The notes under the pieces were generated by a model. That model saw only the letters and a list, made by a program, of their open reading frames with translations, searched no databases and was not told where the DNA came from. A DNA stretch of 15,898 nucleotides from Mucilaginibacter sp. (GTDB lineage: Bacteria > Bacteroidota > Bacteroidia > Sphingobacteriales > Sphingobacteriaceae). Below, piece after piece: positions 7,184 to 13,386 of this stretch (the first letter of the stretch is position 1; each line of letters starts with the position of its first letter). The stretch lies in the NCBI GenBank assembly GCA_028288315.1, contig JAQBNY010000240.1:1-15898 (forward strand), read 5' to 3'. Both the position numbers and the translations under genes were made by a program.

Positions 7184-9661
7184 CTACTTTTTAATAGCGG
7201 AATTTGCCGCCTTAACAGATAAAACCTTCATAAAATAACCACCCACCACGCTACGTGCCTGGAAACCGACCATTTTACCGTCGGTAGTTTCATGCCAGTC
7301 GCTTATTGGGACACGTGATGGTGTTTCTGTAGCATATTTATAAATAGGGTCTACCAGAGCTTTAAAATCAGCCGGGTTTGCAGCCATTGTTGCTGTCCAT
7401 ACTATCCAATCGGATTTTGTATAGGTTTTACGGCTATCTAATGGTAAGCCATATTTGTTTTGTTTAGTTAAATAGTATTTAATCTCTTTATTATAAACGC
7501 TTTGCGGGAACAGATTCAGTTTTAAAACTTTGTCCCAAACCATATTATATTTTTGACTCCAGGTGTTTTTATTATCAAATACAAGGGCGTAGTGGTCACC
7601 GGCATCGGCTTTGTCTATCCATTTTGCTGCAAGTTCTTTGGCCAGCTTACTGTATTTTGCTGCTGTGGCTTTTTCGCCAAGCATACCGGCCATTTTTGCA
7701 TAGGCACCAATAGCTACTATTGCTTTTACAGATAGGTTTATGTTATGAGCCAAATGCCCTGCAAAATCATCGGTACATAATTGATTCTCAGGGTCGAAAC
7801 CAGCTTGAGCCAGGTAGTTAGTCCATACGGTTAAAGTTTCCCAATGCTTTTTGGCATACGCTGGATTTTTTTCTGCTGCTGTAATTGCTGCCGTAAGGAT
7901 GATCATGTTACCTGATTCTTCTACCGGCATATCCTCTCCGTACGTTTGACCATTAGCCAACGGATAAGTACCCAAATCATGCGCCGCAAAAGGCTTTTTC
8001 CATTTACCACTTTCGCTGTAGTAAAATATCCCGTTAAGCATCCCTTTCATTAAAGCCGGATTATATAGCAGGTACAATGGTGCAGACGGATACGTTACAT
8101 CAACCGTATTGATAGAGCCATTGCTAAAGTTTTCTTTTGACAAGAATAGCAGATCGCCTTGAGGACTTTTTACTAACTGATGTGCTGATATGCTTTGCCT
8201 ATAAGCCATAGCGCATAGCTTTGCATACTCTTTGCCGCCTGCCTTATTTGCATCATTATATATCTGTACATCTGTTTTATTGCAGAGTGCCATTGTGGTC
8301 GCATAGTTACTTGCAGCTTTAGCTAAAACGCCATCCATTGTAGCACCCGGTTGGTTGCGCCACCAAGGCCTTAAGTTGGCTTTAAAGTATTGCACCGAAT
8401 AAATATCGTCATATCCTAAAAGCATGTATTTATTAACCACATTGCTGCCCACCTCACCTAAATTAAATACAGTATTAAGCGCCAGTTTCTTACCTGTGGT
8501 AAGTAATGCAGGCTGTTGCTTGCTTGACCCGTAGAATGAGTTTATGGCATTATCCTGAGTAGTGGTATATTGCTTTGCACCGTTGGCGGCTACATACATA
8601 TATCCCCAGTCTATTCTTACGTTATCACCTTTCTTTTGCAATATGGGCTGCTCAACCGTACCGGCTTTTAAAATTTGCAAGCCATTTTTAGCATACGCCA
8701 AAACATTAACTTCCTGATTTGGCTGGTCTACCGCAACATTTGTAGATACACCTTGATAAATACTCACCGAATGTTTTTTGCCATCATTAGCTATTACATT
8801 ATAGGTAATATATGATACCGGCGACGATAGCATAGCCAAATTATTTAATATAAGCGGTGAAGTAAAGGTGACATCCAAATTAAGACCGGCGCATTTAAAC
8901 TGATATATAGTTTGTGTTGCGGTAACTTTTACATCGGTTTGTTTGGCTAATTTTATTTCGCTATCGGTATTGTTTACTTTTTCTTCAGATAAACCTGCAT
9001 CTATCCAGGTACCACCGCCGGTATTATTGCAATGGATAGCCAACAGGTTTTCACCGGTAATTAATTTTGATTTGGCATCGTCAGATAGTTCAATCATCTC
9101 GTAATCGCCATTGGCACCACTTTTTTTAATAATACTTTGCCCATTCAGGTAAACCTCGGCACCATCATCATGAAAAAGTTTGAGCATAATACGGCCTGTA
9201 GGAATTCTGGTAAGGTTGAATTTTTTTCTGATCCAAATATCTTTGCCTGTCCAATTGGTTCCAGTCTTGCTACGATTGTCGCCAAATGGGGTTAAGCCAG
9301 TTTTCCAGTCCTGATCATTGAAGGATGGTTTTTCCCAATTGTCGGGTGCTGTACCTTCCATTTGATATTTAACATTCTCAGACCTTTCATCGCCAGTAGC
9401 AACAATTGTGTTGTATTGTTTTGAGGATTGCCCCATAAAGCGGTAAAACTTGTCATCAACCTTAATAATGCCTACAAGCGATTGCTCCTTACCTGTCCAG
9501 TGCGTAGTGACAGATTCGTTCAGCTTGTCGCTGTTTGACCATATACTGAAGTAAGTATTATGGGTGATTAACGGATAAGACGATAACTTGTCTTGCGCCC
9601 ATGATTGGATGCAGCTGACAATAAAAAAAAGAATAAGCAGCTTTTTAGATAGGTTTTTCAT
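7184..9661 (-). CDS. Secreted glutaminase-family protein (DUF4965/DUF5127/DUF1793 type)
   Basis: The 825-residue product has an N-terminal export signal: KK, a hydrophobic core LLILFFIVSC, then SWA-Q, a typical signal peptidase I site near residue 22. The IVSC at 14-17 also fits a loose lipobox, so a lipoprotein is an alternative. After the opening PLITHNTYFSIWSNSDKLNE comes an inserted beta-sandwich (about 95-230; DNWEKPSFNDQDW, VYLNGQ, LLAIHCNN) resembling galactose-binding domains. The C-terminal two thirds match the fungal GtaA-like glutaminase family: RPWWRNQPG (near 432), AHDLGTYP and GEDMPVEESGNM (near 575), then an all-alpha domain. In this family the activity is proposed as L-glutamine to glutamate, but Bacteroidota members are little studied and the (alpha/alpha)6 fold would also fit a glycoside-related enzyme. 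It has its own terminator and is divergent from the oxidoreductase at 10061. Confidence 0.82.
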   Translation of the reverse strand: MKNLSKKLLILFFIVSCIQSWAQDKLSSYPLITHNTYFSIWSNSDKLNESVTTHWTGKEQSLVGIIKVDDKFYRFMGQSSKQYNTIVATGDERSENVKYQMEGTAPDNWEKPSFNDQDWKTGLTPFGDNRSKTGTNWTGKDIWIRKKFNLTRIPTGRIMLKLFHDDGAEVYLNGQSIIKKSGANGDYEMIELSDDAKSKLITGENLLAIHCNNTGGGTWIDAGLSEEKVNNTDSEIKLAKQTDVKVTATQTIYQFKCAGLNLDVTFTSPLILNNLAMLSSPVSYITYNVIANDGKKHSVSIYQGVSTNVAVDQPNQEVNVLAYAKNGLQILKAGTVEQPILQKKGDNVRIDWGYMYVAANGAKQYTTTQDNAINSFYGSSKQQPALLTTGKKLALNTVFNLGEVGSNVVNKYMLLGYDDIYSVQYFKANLRPWWRNQPGATMDGVLAKAASNYATTMALCNKTDVQIYNDANKAGGKEYAKLCAMAYRQSISAHQLVKSPQGDLLFLSKENFSNGSINTVDVTYPSAPLYLLYNPALMKGMLNGIFYYSESGKWKKPFAAHDLGTYPLANGQTYGEDMPVEESGNMIILTAAITAAEKNPAYAKKHWETLTVWTNYLAQAGFDPENQLCTDDFAGHLAHNINLSVKAIVAIGAYAKMAGMLGEKATAAKYSKLAKELAAKWIDKADAGDHYALVFDNKNTWSQKYNMVWDKVLKLNLFPQSVYNKEIKYYLTKQNKYGLPLDSRKTYTKSDWIVWTATMAANPADFKALVDPIYKYATETPSRVPISDWHETTDGKMVGFQARSVVGGYFMKVLSVKAANSAIKK

Positions 9662-9782
9662 GTAGGTAATTGGTTATAGTATGAAGATAAAATTTAACAG
9701 CTTTTATAGGTTTATGTTTTGTAGTAAATAGATAGGCATCTACTTACATTAAGCCGTTAAACATAATAAATTGGTTATAAAT

Positions 9783-9815
9783 AAAAAAGACGATTCTTAT
9801 AGAACCGTCTTTTTT
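9783..9815 (-). terminator. Rho-independent terminator with no annotated gene before it
   Basis: A 10-position stem pairs AGACGATTCT (9788-9797) with AGAACCGTCT (9801-9810) around a 3-nt loop, flanked by A and T runs. On the plus strand one position is an A-C mismatch; in the minus-strand RNA the same position is a U-G wobble, so the hairpin is fully paired only for minus-strand transcripts. This favours a minus-strand unit ending here. Confidence 0.72.
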
Positions 9816-9819
9816 ACAA

Positions 9820-9864
9820 TTAATCTCTTCTATGCGAACGTTTTTTTAGTAAATCATCAGGCAT
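9820..9864 (-). CDS. Possible 14-residue small protein, unrecognised
   Basis: An ATG at 9864 opens a 14-codon frame encoding MPDDLLKKRSHRRD, ending in TAA 5 nt before the terminator hairpin. The peptide is strongly basic at its end. Upstream the frame stays open for only a few more codons, so it could also be the tail of a decayed gene. No homologue is recognised. Such a short frame may be chance; the supporting points are the tightly placed terminator and the exact -7 element about 108 bp upstream on the same strand. Confidence 0.22.
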   Translation of the reverse strand: MPDDLLKKRSHRRD

Positions 9865-9971
9865 TGTAATACGCTTCTTACAAAAAGAATAATAATTTTA
9901 TATAAATAATCATCGATATTTGATTGTGCCAGTTAGCATTACTGGCTTATAAACCAATTTATCTGTTTTTG

Positions 9972-9979
9972 CAAAATTA
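9972..9979 (-). promoter_or_regulatory. Candidate minus-strand -7 promoter element
   Basis: On the minus strand this reads TAATTTTG, an exact match to TAnnTTTG. A start near 9966 would give a transcript of about 185 nt ending at the 9783-9815 terminator. No good -33 element is visible, so confidence is low. Confidence 0.3.
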
Positions 9980-10060
9980 TTATGATAGTGGCCTCTGGCT
10001 GTGTCAGCTGTAATTTTAAGATAAACGAAACCAACTATCCTAAACAAATTATACAACATT

Positions 10061-11416
10061 ATGGAAGAATCACGTCGTACTTTTATCAGGCAGGCAACAC
10101 TAGCAAGTGCCGGGTCATTACTCACTAAAACCGCATGGAGCGCCAAAAGCTACAAACGCATTATCGGTGCTAATGATCGGGTAAGGGTTGGTGTTGTCGG
10201 ATTTTCTGACAGGCATAAAAGCTCGCATATCCCCAGCTTTATGAACCATTGCAAGGAACTTAATTTTGAGGTAGTGGGCGTATCTGATATTTGGAAAAGA
10301 CGCCGTGAAGAAGGTGCAGCCACCTGGAAAGAGAAGATGCAAAACGATGTTAAAGCATACCGCAATAACGAAGAGTTATATGATAGTAAAACAATAGATG
10401 CGGTATTCATCAGCACAGCAGATTTTCAGCATGCCCGCCATGCTATTGAAGCTGTAAAAGCCGGGTGCGATGCCTACGTTGAAAAGCCTTTTGCGGAAAC
10501 GATGGAAGATAACCGCGCGGCCCTTAAAGCCATTAAAGAATCGGGGAAAATAGTACAGATAGGTTCACAGCGCAGAAGCGGAGCCAATTACCATGCCGCT
10601 AATGATTTTATCCGGTCAGGCAAATTTGGCCCTATTACTATGGTTGAATTAACATGGAATGTTAACCAGCCCGGCCGCTGGCGCCGGCCGGAACTTTTAG
10701 GCGTTTTAAAGGAAGAAGATACCGACTGGAAACGCTTTATTATGAACCGCCCGTATGAACCGTTTGATCCGCGCATATATCTTGAATATCGCCTGTTTTG
10801 GCCATATTCATCAGGTTTGCCAGGCCAATGGATGAGCCACCAAATTGATACTGTACATTGGTTTACCGGCCTTAAACATCCGCGTAGCGTAGTTGCCAAT
10901 GGCGGTATTTATATGTGGAAAGATGGCCGCAGAAACTGGGATACTATTTTAGCAGCTTTTGATTACGGTCCTTCGGATGATTTGTCAACTGGTTTCCAGG
11001 TTACATTTGGTTCGAGGATGCATAATGGAGATGAGCACCCGGCAGAGATTTACTATTCAAATGGCGGTGAATTAAACCTGAATACAAACAAGGTATCTCC
11101 AGAGGGTGGTTTAACTCAAAAAATGGCATCGGCCATGAAAATGCAGGCTAACCTGCTGCCAGAAATTAGCATTGCAAATACTGAAAAGGTTGTAGCCTCA
11201 GCCAATACAGGTGGCGATGTGCTGACATCAAACCACGTACGTAACTGGATGGAATGCGTGCGTAGCCGTAAACAGCCTAATGCACCTGTGGAAGCGGGAT
11301 ACAGCCATTCAATAGCTAATATCATGACTAATGCTGCTGCACATACCGGCCATAAGGCAACATTTGATGAAAAAACGCAGGAAGTAATGGCCAATGGCAA
11401 AATATTTAAATATTAA
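10061..11416 (+). CDS. Tat-exported Gfo/Idh/MocA family oxidoreductase
   Basis: The 451-residue protein starts with a twin-arginine signal, SRRTFIRQ (residues 4-11), followed by a mildly hydrophobic stretch ending near Ala28, so it should be exported folded with its cofactor. The N-terminal NAD(P)-binding Rossmann domain begins VRVGVVGFSDR, a variant of the glycine motif. EKP at 141-143 is the family catalytic/cofactor motif, and Asp263 and His266 in HQIDTVHWF fit the active-site DxxxH pattern. Such enzymes oxidise or reduce hydroxyl groups on sugars or inositols, and some are hydrolases using an NAD-linked mechanism (GH109); the substrate cannot be told here. Tat-exported versions are abundant in Bacteroidota carbohydrate-use loci. 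The ATG at 10061 begins right before the Tat motif, supporting it as the start. It is divergent from the secreted glutaminase-family gene. Confidence 0.9.
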   Translation: MEESRRTFIRQATLASAGSLLTKTAWSAKSYKRIIGANDRVRVGVVGFSDRHKSSHIPSFMNHCKELNFEVVGVSDIWKRRREEGAATWKEKMQNDVKAYRNNEELYDSKTIDAVFISTADFQHARHAIEAVKAGCDAYVEKPFAETMEDNRAALKAIKESGKIVQIGSQRRSGANYHAANDFIRSGKFGPITMVELTWNVNQPGRWRRPELLGVLKEEDTDWKRFIMNRPYEPFDPRIYLEYRLFWPYSSGLPGQWMSHQIDTVHWFTGLKHPRSVVANGGIYMWKDGRRNWDTILAAFDYGPSDDLSTGFQVTFGSRMHNGDEHPAEIYYSNGGELNLNTNKVSPEGGLTQKMASAMKMQANLLPEISIANTEKVVASANTGGDVLTSNHVRNWMECVRSRKQPNAPVEAGYSHSIANIMTNAAAHTGHKATFDEKTQEVMANGKIFKY

Positions 11417-11542
11417 GCAATTATAACAGCCAGGTTCAGGAAATTGGGTTTGTTATAGCTATGTCCGTATTACTTATAAGTATCAGCTCAAAAAAAACGA
11501 GCCGGTAAAGGTTGTAAAATAGGCCAAGCAGTCCAAAGATAG

Positions 11543-11914
11543 ATGTTCTTATCAGCGACAAGCTATCTACCAGTTTCCTGTATCCTGATAGCCTTTGAAA
11601 AGCCGGTGTTGTTTCCTTGGCATGCGGTTAATGGCATTGTTGTTTCCCTTGGCTTCCTGCTTGATTCTAAACCCGGCGATCCAACAGATCATCCCCACCT
11701 ATTGGCTTTGGGTTTAATTTGAAAACTTAAACGGACTTAATTTCTGAAACCATTCATACTCTATCCCTCAGAGCAAAAAGAATTTATACAGCTGAATGGA
11801 AGAATGCTGGGCCTGCAATTAGCGCACGAATTATAAATGCCTGCCACAGAGGATCAGAAATTTACTGATGATAAAGACAATGTAACAACAGTTAAAGGTG
11901 GTACAGATAAGTAG
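11543..11914 (+). pseudogene. Possible decayed reading frame, unrecognised
   Basis: One frame from the ATG at 11543 to the TAG at 11912-11914 spans 124 codons and is broken by three internal stops (11720, 11738, 11834). The segments are protein-like: a hydrophobic first part (VSCILIAFEK, NGIVVSLGFLL), a middle part with PSEQKEFIQLNGRMLGLQ, and an acidic/lysine tail DQKFTDDKDNVTTVKGG. No family is recognised. The frame could be coincidental, and the reverse strand of 11543-11720 also gives protein-like stretches, so neither strand nor coding nature is established. Confidence 0.22.
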
Positions 11915-11931
11915 CCAACGGTAATTATTAA

Positions 11932-12054
11932 CTAGTGCCGGTAAATAGGCAATGATGCCTGAGCACCTGTGGGATATGTGTAAAGTTTTTGTGAAATGGG
12001 AACAGATTTGGTACCATACGTATTACCATTAACCGCTAATATATTTATTTTCAT
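11932..12054 (-). CDS. Possible 40-residue small protein, unrecognised
   Basis: An ATG at 12054 on the minus strand opens 40 codons ending in TAG at 11934-11932. It starts MKINILAVNG and includes KSVPISQKLYTYPTGAQASL. The composition is protein-like but no family is recognised and there is no signal peptide. It may be an intact small gene, the remains of a longer one, or chance. No terminator follows it. Confidence 0.2.
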   Translation of the reverse strand: MKINILAVNGNTYGTKSVPISQKLYTYPTGAQASLPIYRH

Positions 12055-12075
12055 TAATTTAGGTATAAAAGTAAT

Positions 12076-12121
12076 ACCAATTAATATCCAATAATACACC
12101 AATTAATAAACCAATTAATAA
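12076..12121. repeat. Short tandem repeat, about four units of 11-12 bp
   Basis: ACCAATTAATA occurs exactly at 12076-12086, 12098-12108 and 12110-12120, and a degenerate copy (CCAATAATA) sits at 12088-12096. The CCAA starts are spaced 11, 11 and 12 bp, about one helical turn. The array ends 29 bp before the methyltransferase ATG, so it overlaps the likely promoter region. Confidence 0.7.
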
Positions 12122-12149
12122 ATTATTAAAAAAATTTAATACCTAACCT

Positions 12150-12938
12150 ATGTATACAGCAGATAAAGAATGGGAAAAATTCGGCAAAGACAATCCTTAC
12201 TATGGAGTTATAGTTGATGAAAAATATAAAACCAAAAACTTAAACAATGAAATCAAAAATGTTTTTTTCACTTCAGGAGAAAGTTATGTTAAAAATGTTT
12301 TTTCAATAATTGAATCTTTAATAGGCGGTAAATTTAAACCTCAAATGGCTCTTGATTTTGGTTGTGGAACCGGCCGATTAACAATACCATTAGCAAAACG
12401 TTCAAATAAAATAATGGGTATAGATATATCTGAAAGTATTCTTAAAGAAGCCGCAAAGAATGCTGAAGACTTTGGCCTTAATAATATTGATTTTAAACCA
12501 TTTTCAGACACATTAATTTCTTCCAATAAGTTTGATTTTATTAATACATATATTGTTCTTCAACACATAACTGTAAGCAGAGGTATTGAAATTATTAAAA
12601 GTATGTTAAGTTCATTAGAAGAAAACGGAATAGCTGTGATTCATGTTACTTTTTATGAAGACAATTATAACAGAATGAAGTTACGCAATATATTTAACCC
12701 TATAATTGGCAAATCTTCTATAGCTGCCTCATTTTACAGGATCTTTAAGAATTTTGGTAAAAAGGCGGATTTTTCAGAACCATTTATGCAAATGAATTTT
12801 TATGACTTAAATGCCATAAATAAGCTATTGTATGATTTTAATTGCATTTTAATACATAACGAATTTACAAATCATGGTGGGCCAATCGGTAGTTTAATGT
12901 TTATTCAGAAAATCAATCAAAAGCAACACACTTTTTGA
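12150..12938 (+). CDS. Class I SAM-dependent methyltransferase, substrate unknown
   Basis: This 262-residue protein has the SAM-binding core: motif I LDFGCGTGRLTIPLA, motif II IMGIDISE with the acidic ribose-binding residue, and a later KFDFINTYIVLQHI strand typical of the Methyltransf_11/25 group. A longer N-terminal segment (about residues 1-60) precedes the core, and the C-terminal part carries HVTFYEDNYNR and a tail NHGGPIGSLMFIQK. Small-molecule or polymer-modifying methyltransferases of this kind are often in polysaccharide or natural-product loci, but no such genes lie next to it. The gene is visibly more AT-rich than its neighbours, stands alone behind a decayed AT-rich region, and ends before a strong terminator, which points to acquisition by transfer. 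No RNA or DNA target motif such as NPPY is seen. Function beyond methyl transfer is not assigned. Confidence 0.83.
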   Translation: MYTADKEWEKFGKDNPYYGVIVDEKYKTKNLNNEIKNVFFTSGESYVKNVFSIIESLIGGKFKPQMALDFGCGTGRLTIPLAKRSNKIMGIDISESILKEAAKNAEDFGLNNIDFKPFSDTLISSNKFDFINTYIVLQHITVSRGIEIIKSMLSSLEENGIAVIHVTFYEDNYNRMKLRNIFNPIIGKSSIAASFYRIFKNFGKKADFSEPFMQMNFYDLNAINKLLYDFNCILIHNEFTNHGGPIGSLMFIQKINQKQHTF

Positions 12939-12977
12939 TTGTTCGAATATTATTTCTTCTCAACTAATTTACCTTTT

Positions 12978-13012
12978 AAAAAACGGGAAGCATACAATGC
13001 TTCCCGTTTTTT
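12978..13012 (+). terminator. Strong rho-independent terminator after the methyltransferase
   Basis: A perfect 10-bp stem pairs CGGGAAGCAT (12984-12993) with ATGCTTCCCG (12997-13006) around a 3-nt loop, flanked by six A and six T. It starts about 40 bp after the methyltransferase stop. Its symmetry should make it work on both strands. Confidence 0.9.
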
Positions 13013-13073
13013 AATTGCGTTAAAATGAAAATAACAAAATTATTAATCACATTACAATGGAGAGTTAAACTTG

Positions 13074-13102
13074 TAAACTATTAACTTATTTTTAATAGTT
13101 TA
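13074..13102. repeat. Perfect AT-rich inverted repeat
   Basis: TAAACTATTAA (13074-13084) and TTAATAGTTTA (13092-13102) form a perfect 11-bp inverted repeat around a 7-nt spacer. It lies between two terminators with no gene in between. It has no T-run and is too AT-rich to be a good terminator; its role is unknown. Confidence 0.5.
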
Positions 13103-13161
13103 ATATGGGAACTCAAACACCAAAAATCCCTTATTTGCACTCAAAGCATCGTTTCAGAAAC

Positions 13162-13198
13162 AAAAAACCCTCTCTAAATCACTTTAAAGAGGGTTTTT
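13162..13198 (-). terminator. Rho-independent terminator for tRNA-Leu(UAG)
   Basis: CCCTCT (13168-13173) pairs with AGAGGG (13188-13193), extended by flanking A and T runs. On the minus strand it lies just past the 3' end of the tRNA at 13207 and is followed by a T-run, so it should end the tRNA transcript. It may act in both directions. Confidence 0.83.
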
Positions 13199-13206
13199 CT
13201 AAACTG

Positions 13207-13288
13207 TGCGGAAGAAGGGACTCGAACCCCCACGCCTCGCGGCGCCAGATCCTAAGTCTGGTGCGGCTACCAATTACGCCACTTCCGC
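13207..13288 (-). tRNA. tRNA-Leu (anticodon UAG)
   Basis: The minus-strand 82-nt sequence folds as a class II tRNA. The acceptor stem GCGGAAG/CTTCCGC is perfect, the anticodon stem CCAGA/TCTGG closes the loop CTTAGGA with anticodon TAG at 13254-13252, and a long variable arm and a GTTCGAGTC-type T-loop follow. The discriminator base is A and CCA is not encoded, as is usual in many Bacteroidota tRNAs. It decodes CUA and probably other CUN leucine codons. It has an exact -7 element upstream and a terminator downstream, so it is a single-gene unit. Confidence 0.96.
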
Positions 13289-13308
13289 ATTTGGTTTTTA
13301 AGAGACGG

Positions 13309-13316
13309 CAAAGATA
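13309..13316 (-). promoter_or_regulatory. -7 promoter element for tRNA-Leu(UAG)
   Basis: The minus strand reads TATCTTTG, an exact TAnnTTTG match, ending 20 bp before the tRNA 5' end. The implied precursor would have a leader of about 15 nt for RNase P to remove. A -33 element is not clear in the AT-rich sequence upstream. Confidence 0.55.
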
Positions 13317-13386
13317 GTGTAAAAAGCTAAATTTTAAAATTGAATTTTAAGTTTTTAGTTATCTACCTCATTACTTAGCTGTTATT

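Larger units (their letters stand above)
9662..10060. other. 399-bp divergent intergenic region with an orphan terminator
   Basis: This spacer separates the divergent glutaminase-family and oxidoreductase genes. It should hold both promoters, but no exact TAnnTTTG was found in the right place for either gene. It does hold a terminator hairpin (9783-9815), a possible minus-strand 14-codon reading frame (9864-9820), a small inverted repeat GCCAGT/ACTGGC (9928-9946), and an exact -7 match on the minus strand (9979-9972). Together these suggest a short minus-strand transcript of roughly 185 nt. Confidence 0.5.
11417..12149. other. 733-bp region without a convincing gene; probable decayed sequence
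   Basis: No frame reaches gene length. In one plus frame, a 59-codon stretch from the ATG at 11543 ends at TGA 11720, and the same frame continues through stops at 11738 and 11834 to TAG at 11912, which would suit a decayed gene. On the minus strand a 40-codon frame runs 12054-11932. A near-identical 14-15 bp direct repeat occurs at 11608-11621 and 11639-11653. The right end (12061-12149) is very AT-rich and holds a tandem repeat. No transposase, terminal inverted repeat or RNA family was recognised. Confidence 0.55.

Noticed and set aside
9910..10146. Minus-strand open frame of 78 codons overlapping the start of the oxidoreductase
   Set aside because: A third of it is antisense to the Tat signal region of a secure gene and its product matches nothing recognised.
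11417..11457. TATAACA/TGTTATA inverted repeat just after the oxidoreductase stop as a terminator or insertion sequence end
   Set aside because: The arms are 7 bp, AT-rich and 22 bp apart, with no T-run and no matching copy found at another boundary.
11489..11505. GCTC/GAGC hairpin around a poly-A loop as a terminator for the oxidoreductase gene
   Set aside because: The stem is only 4 bp and the A-run is in the loop, with no T-run after it.
12076..12121. CRISPR array
   Set aside because: The units are only 11-12 bp in tandem with no spacers, and no cas genes are present.
11417..13207. Genomic island integrated at the 3' end of tRNA-Leu(UAG)
   Set aside because: The AT-rich methyltransferase region lies on the 3' side of the tRNA, but no integrase and no second copy of the tRNA 3' end was found near 11417, so an att-site model is unsupported.
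13105..13317. Open frame of 70 codons on the plus strand with a GRRDSNPHASRRQ segment
   Set aside because: It reads through the terminator and across the tRNA-Leu(UAG) on the opposite strand. Such frames antisense to tRNA are a well-known source of false protein annotations.
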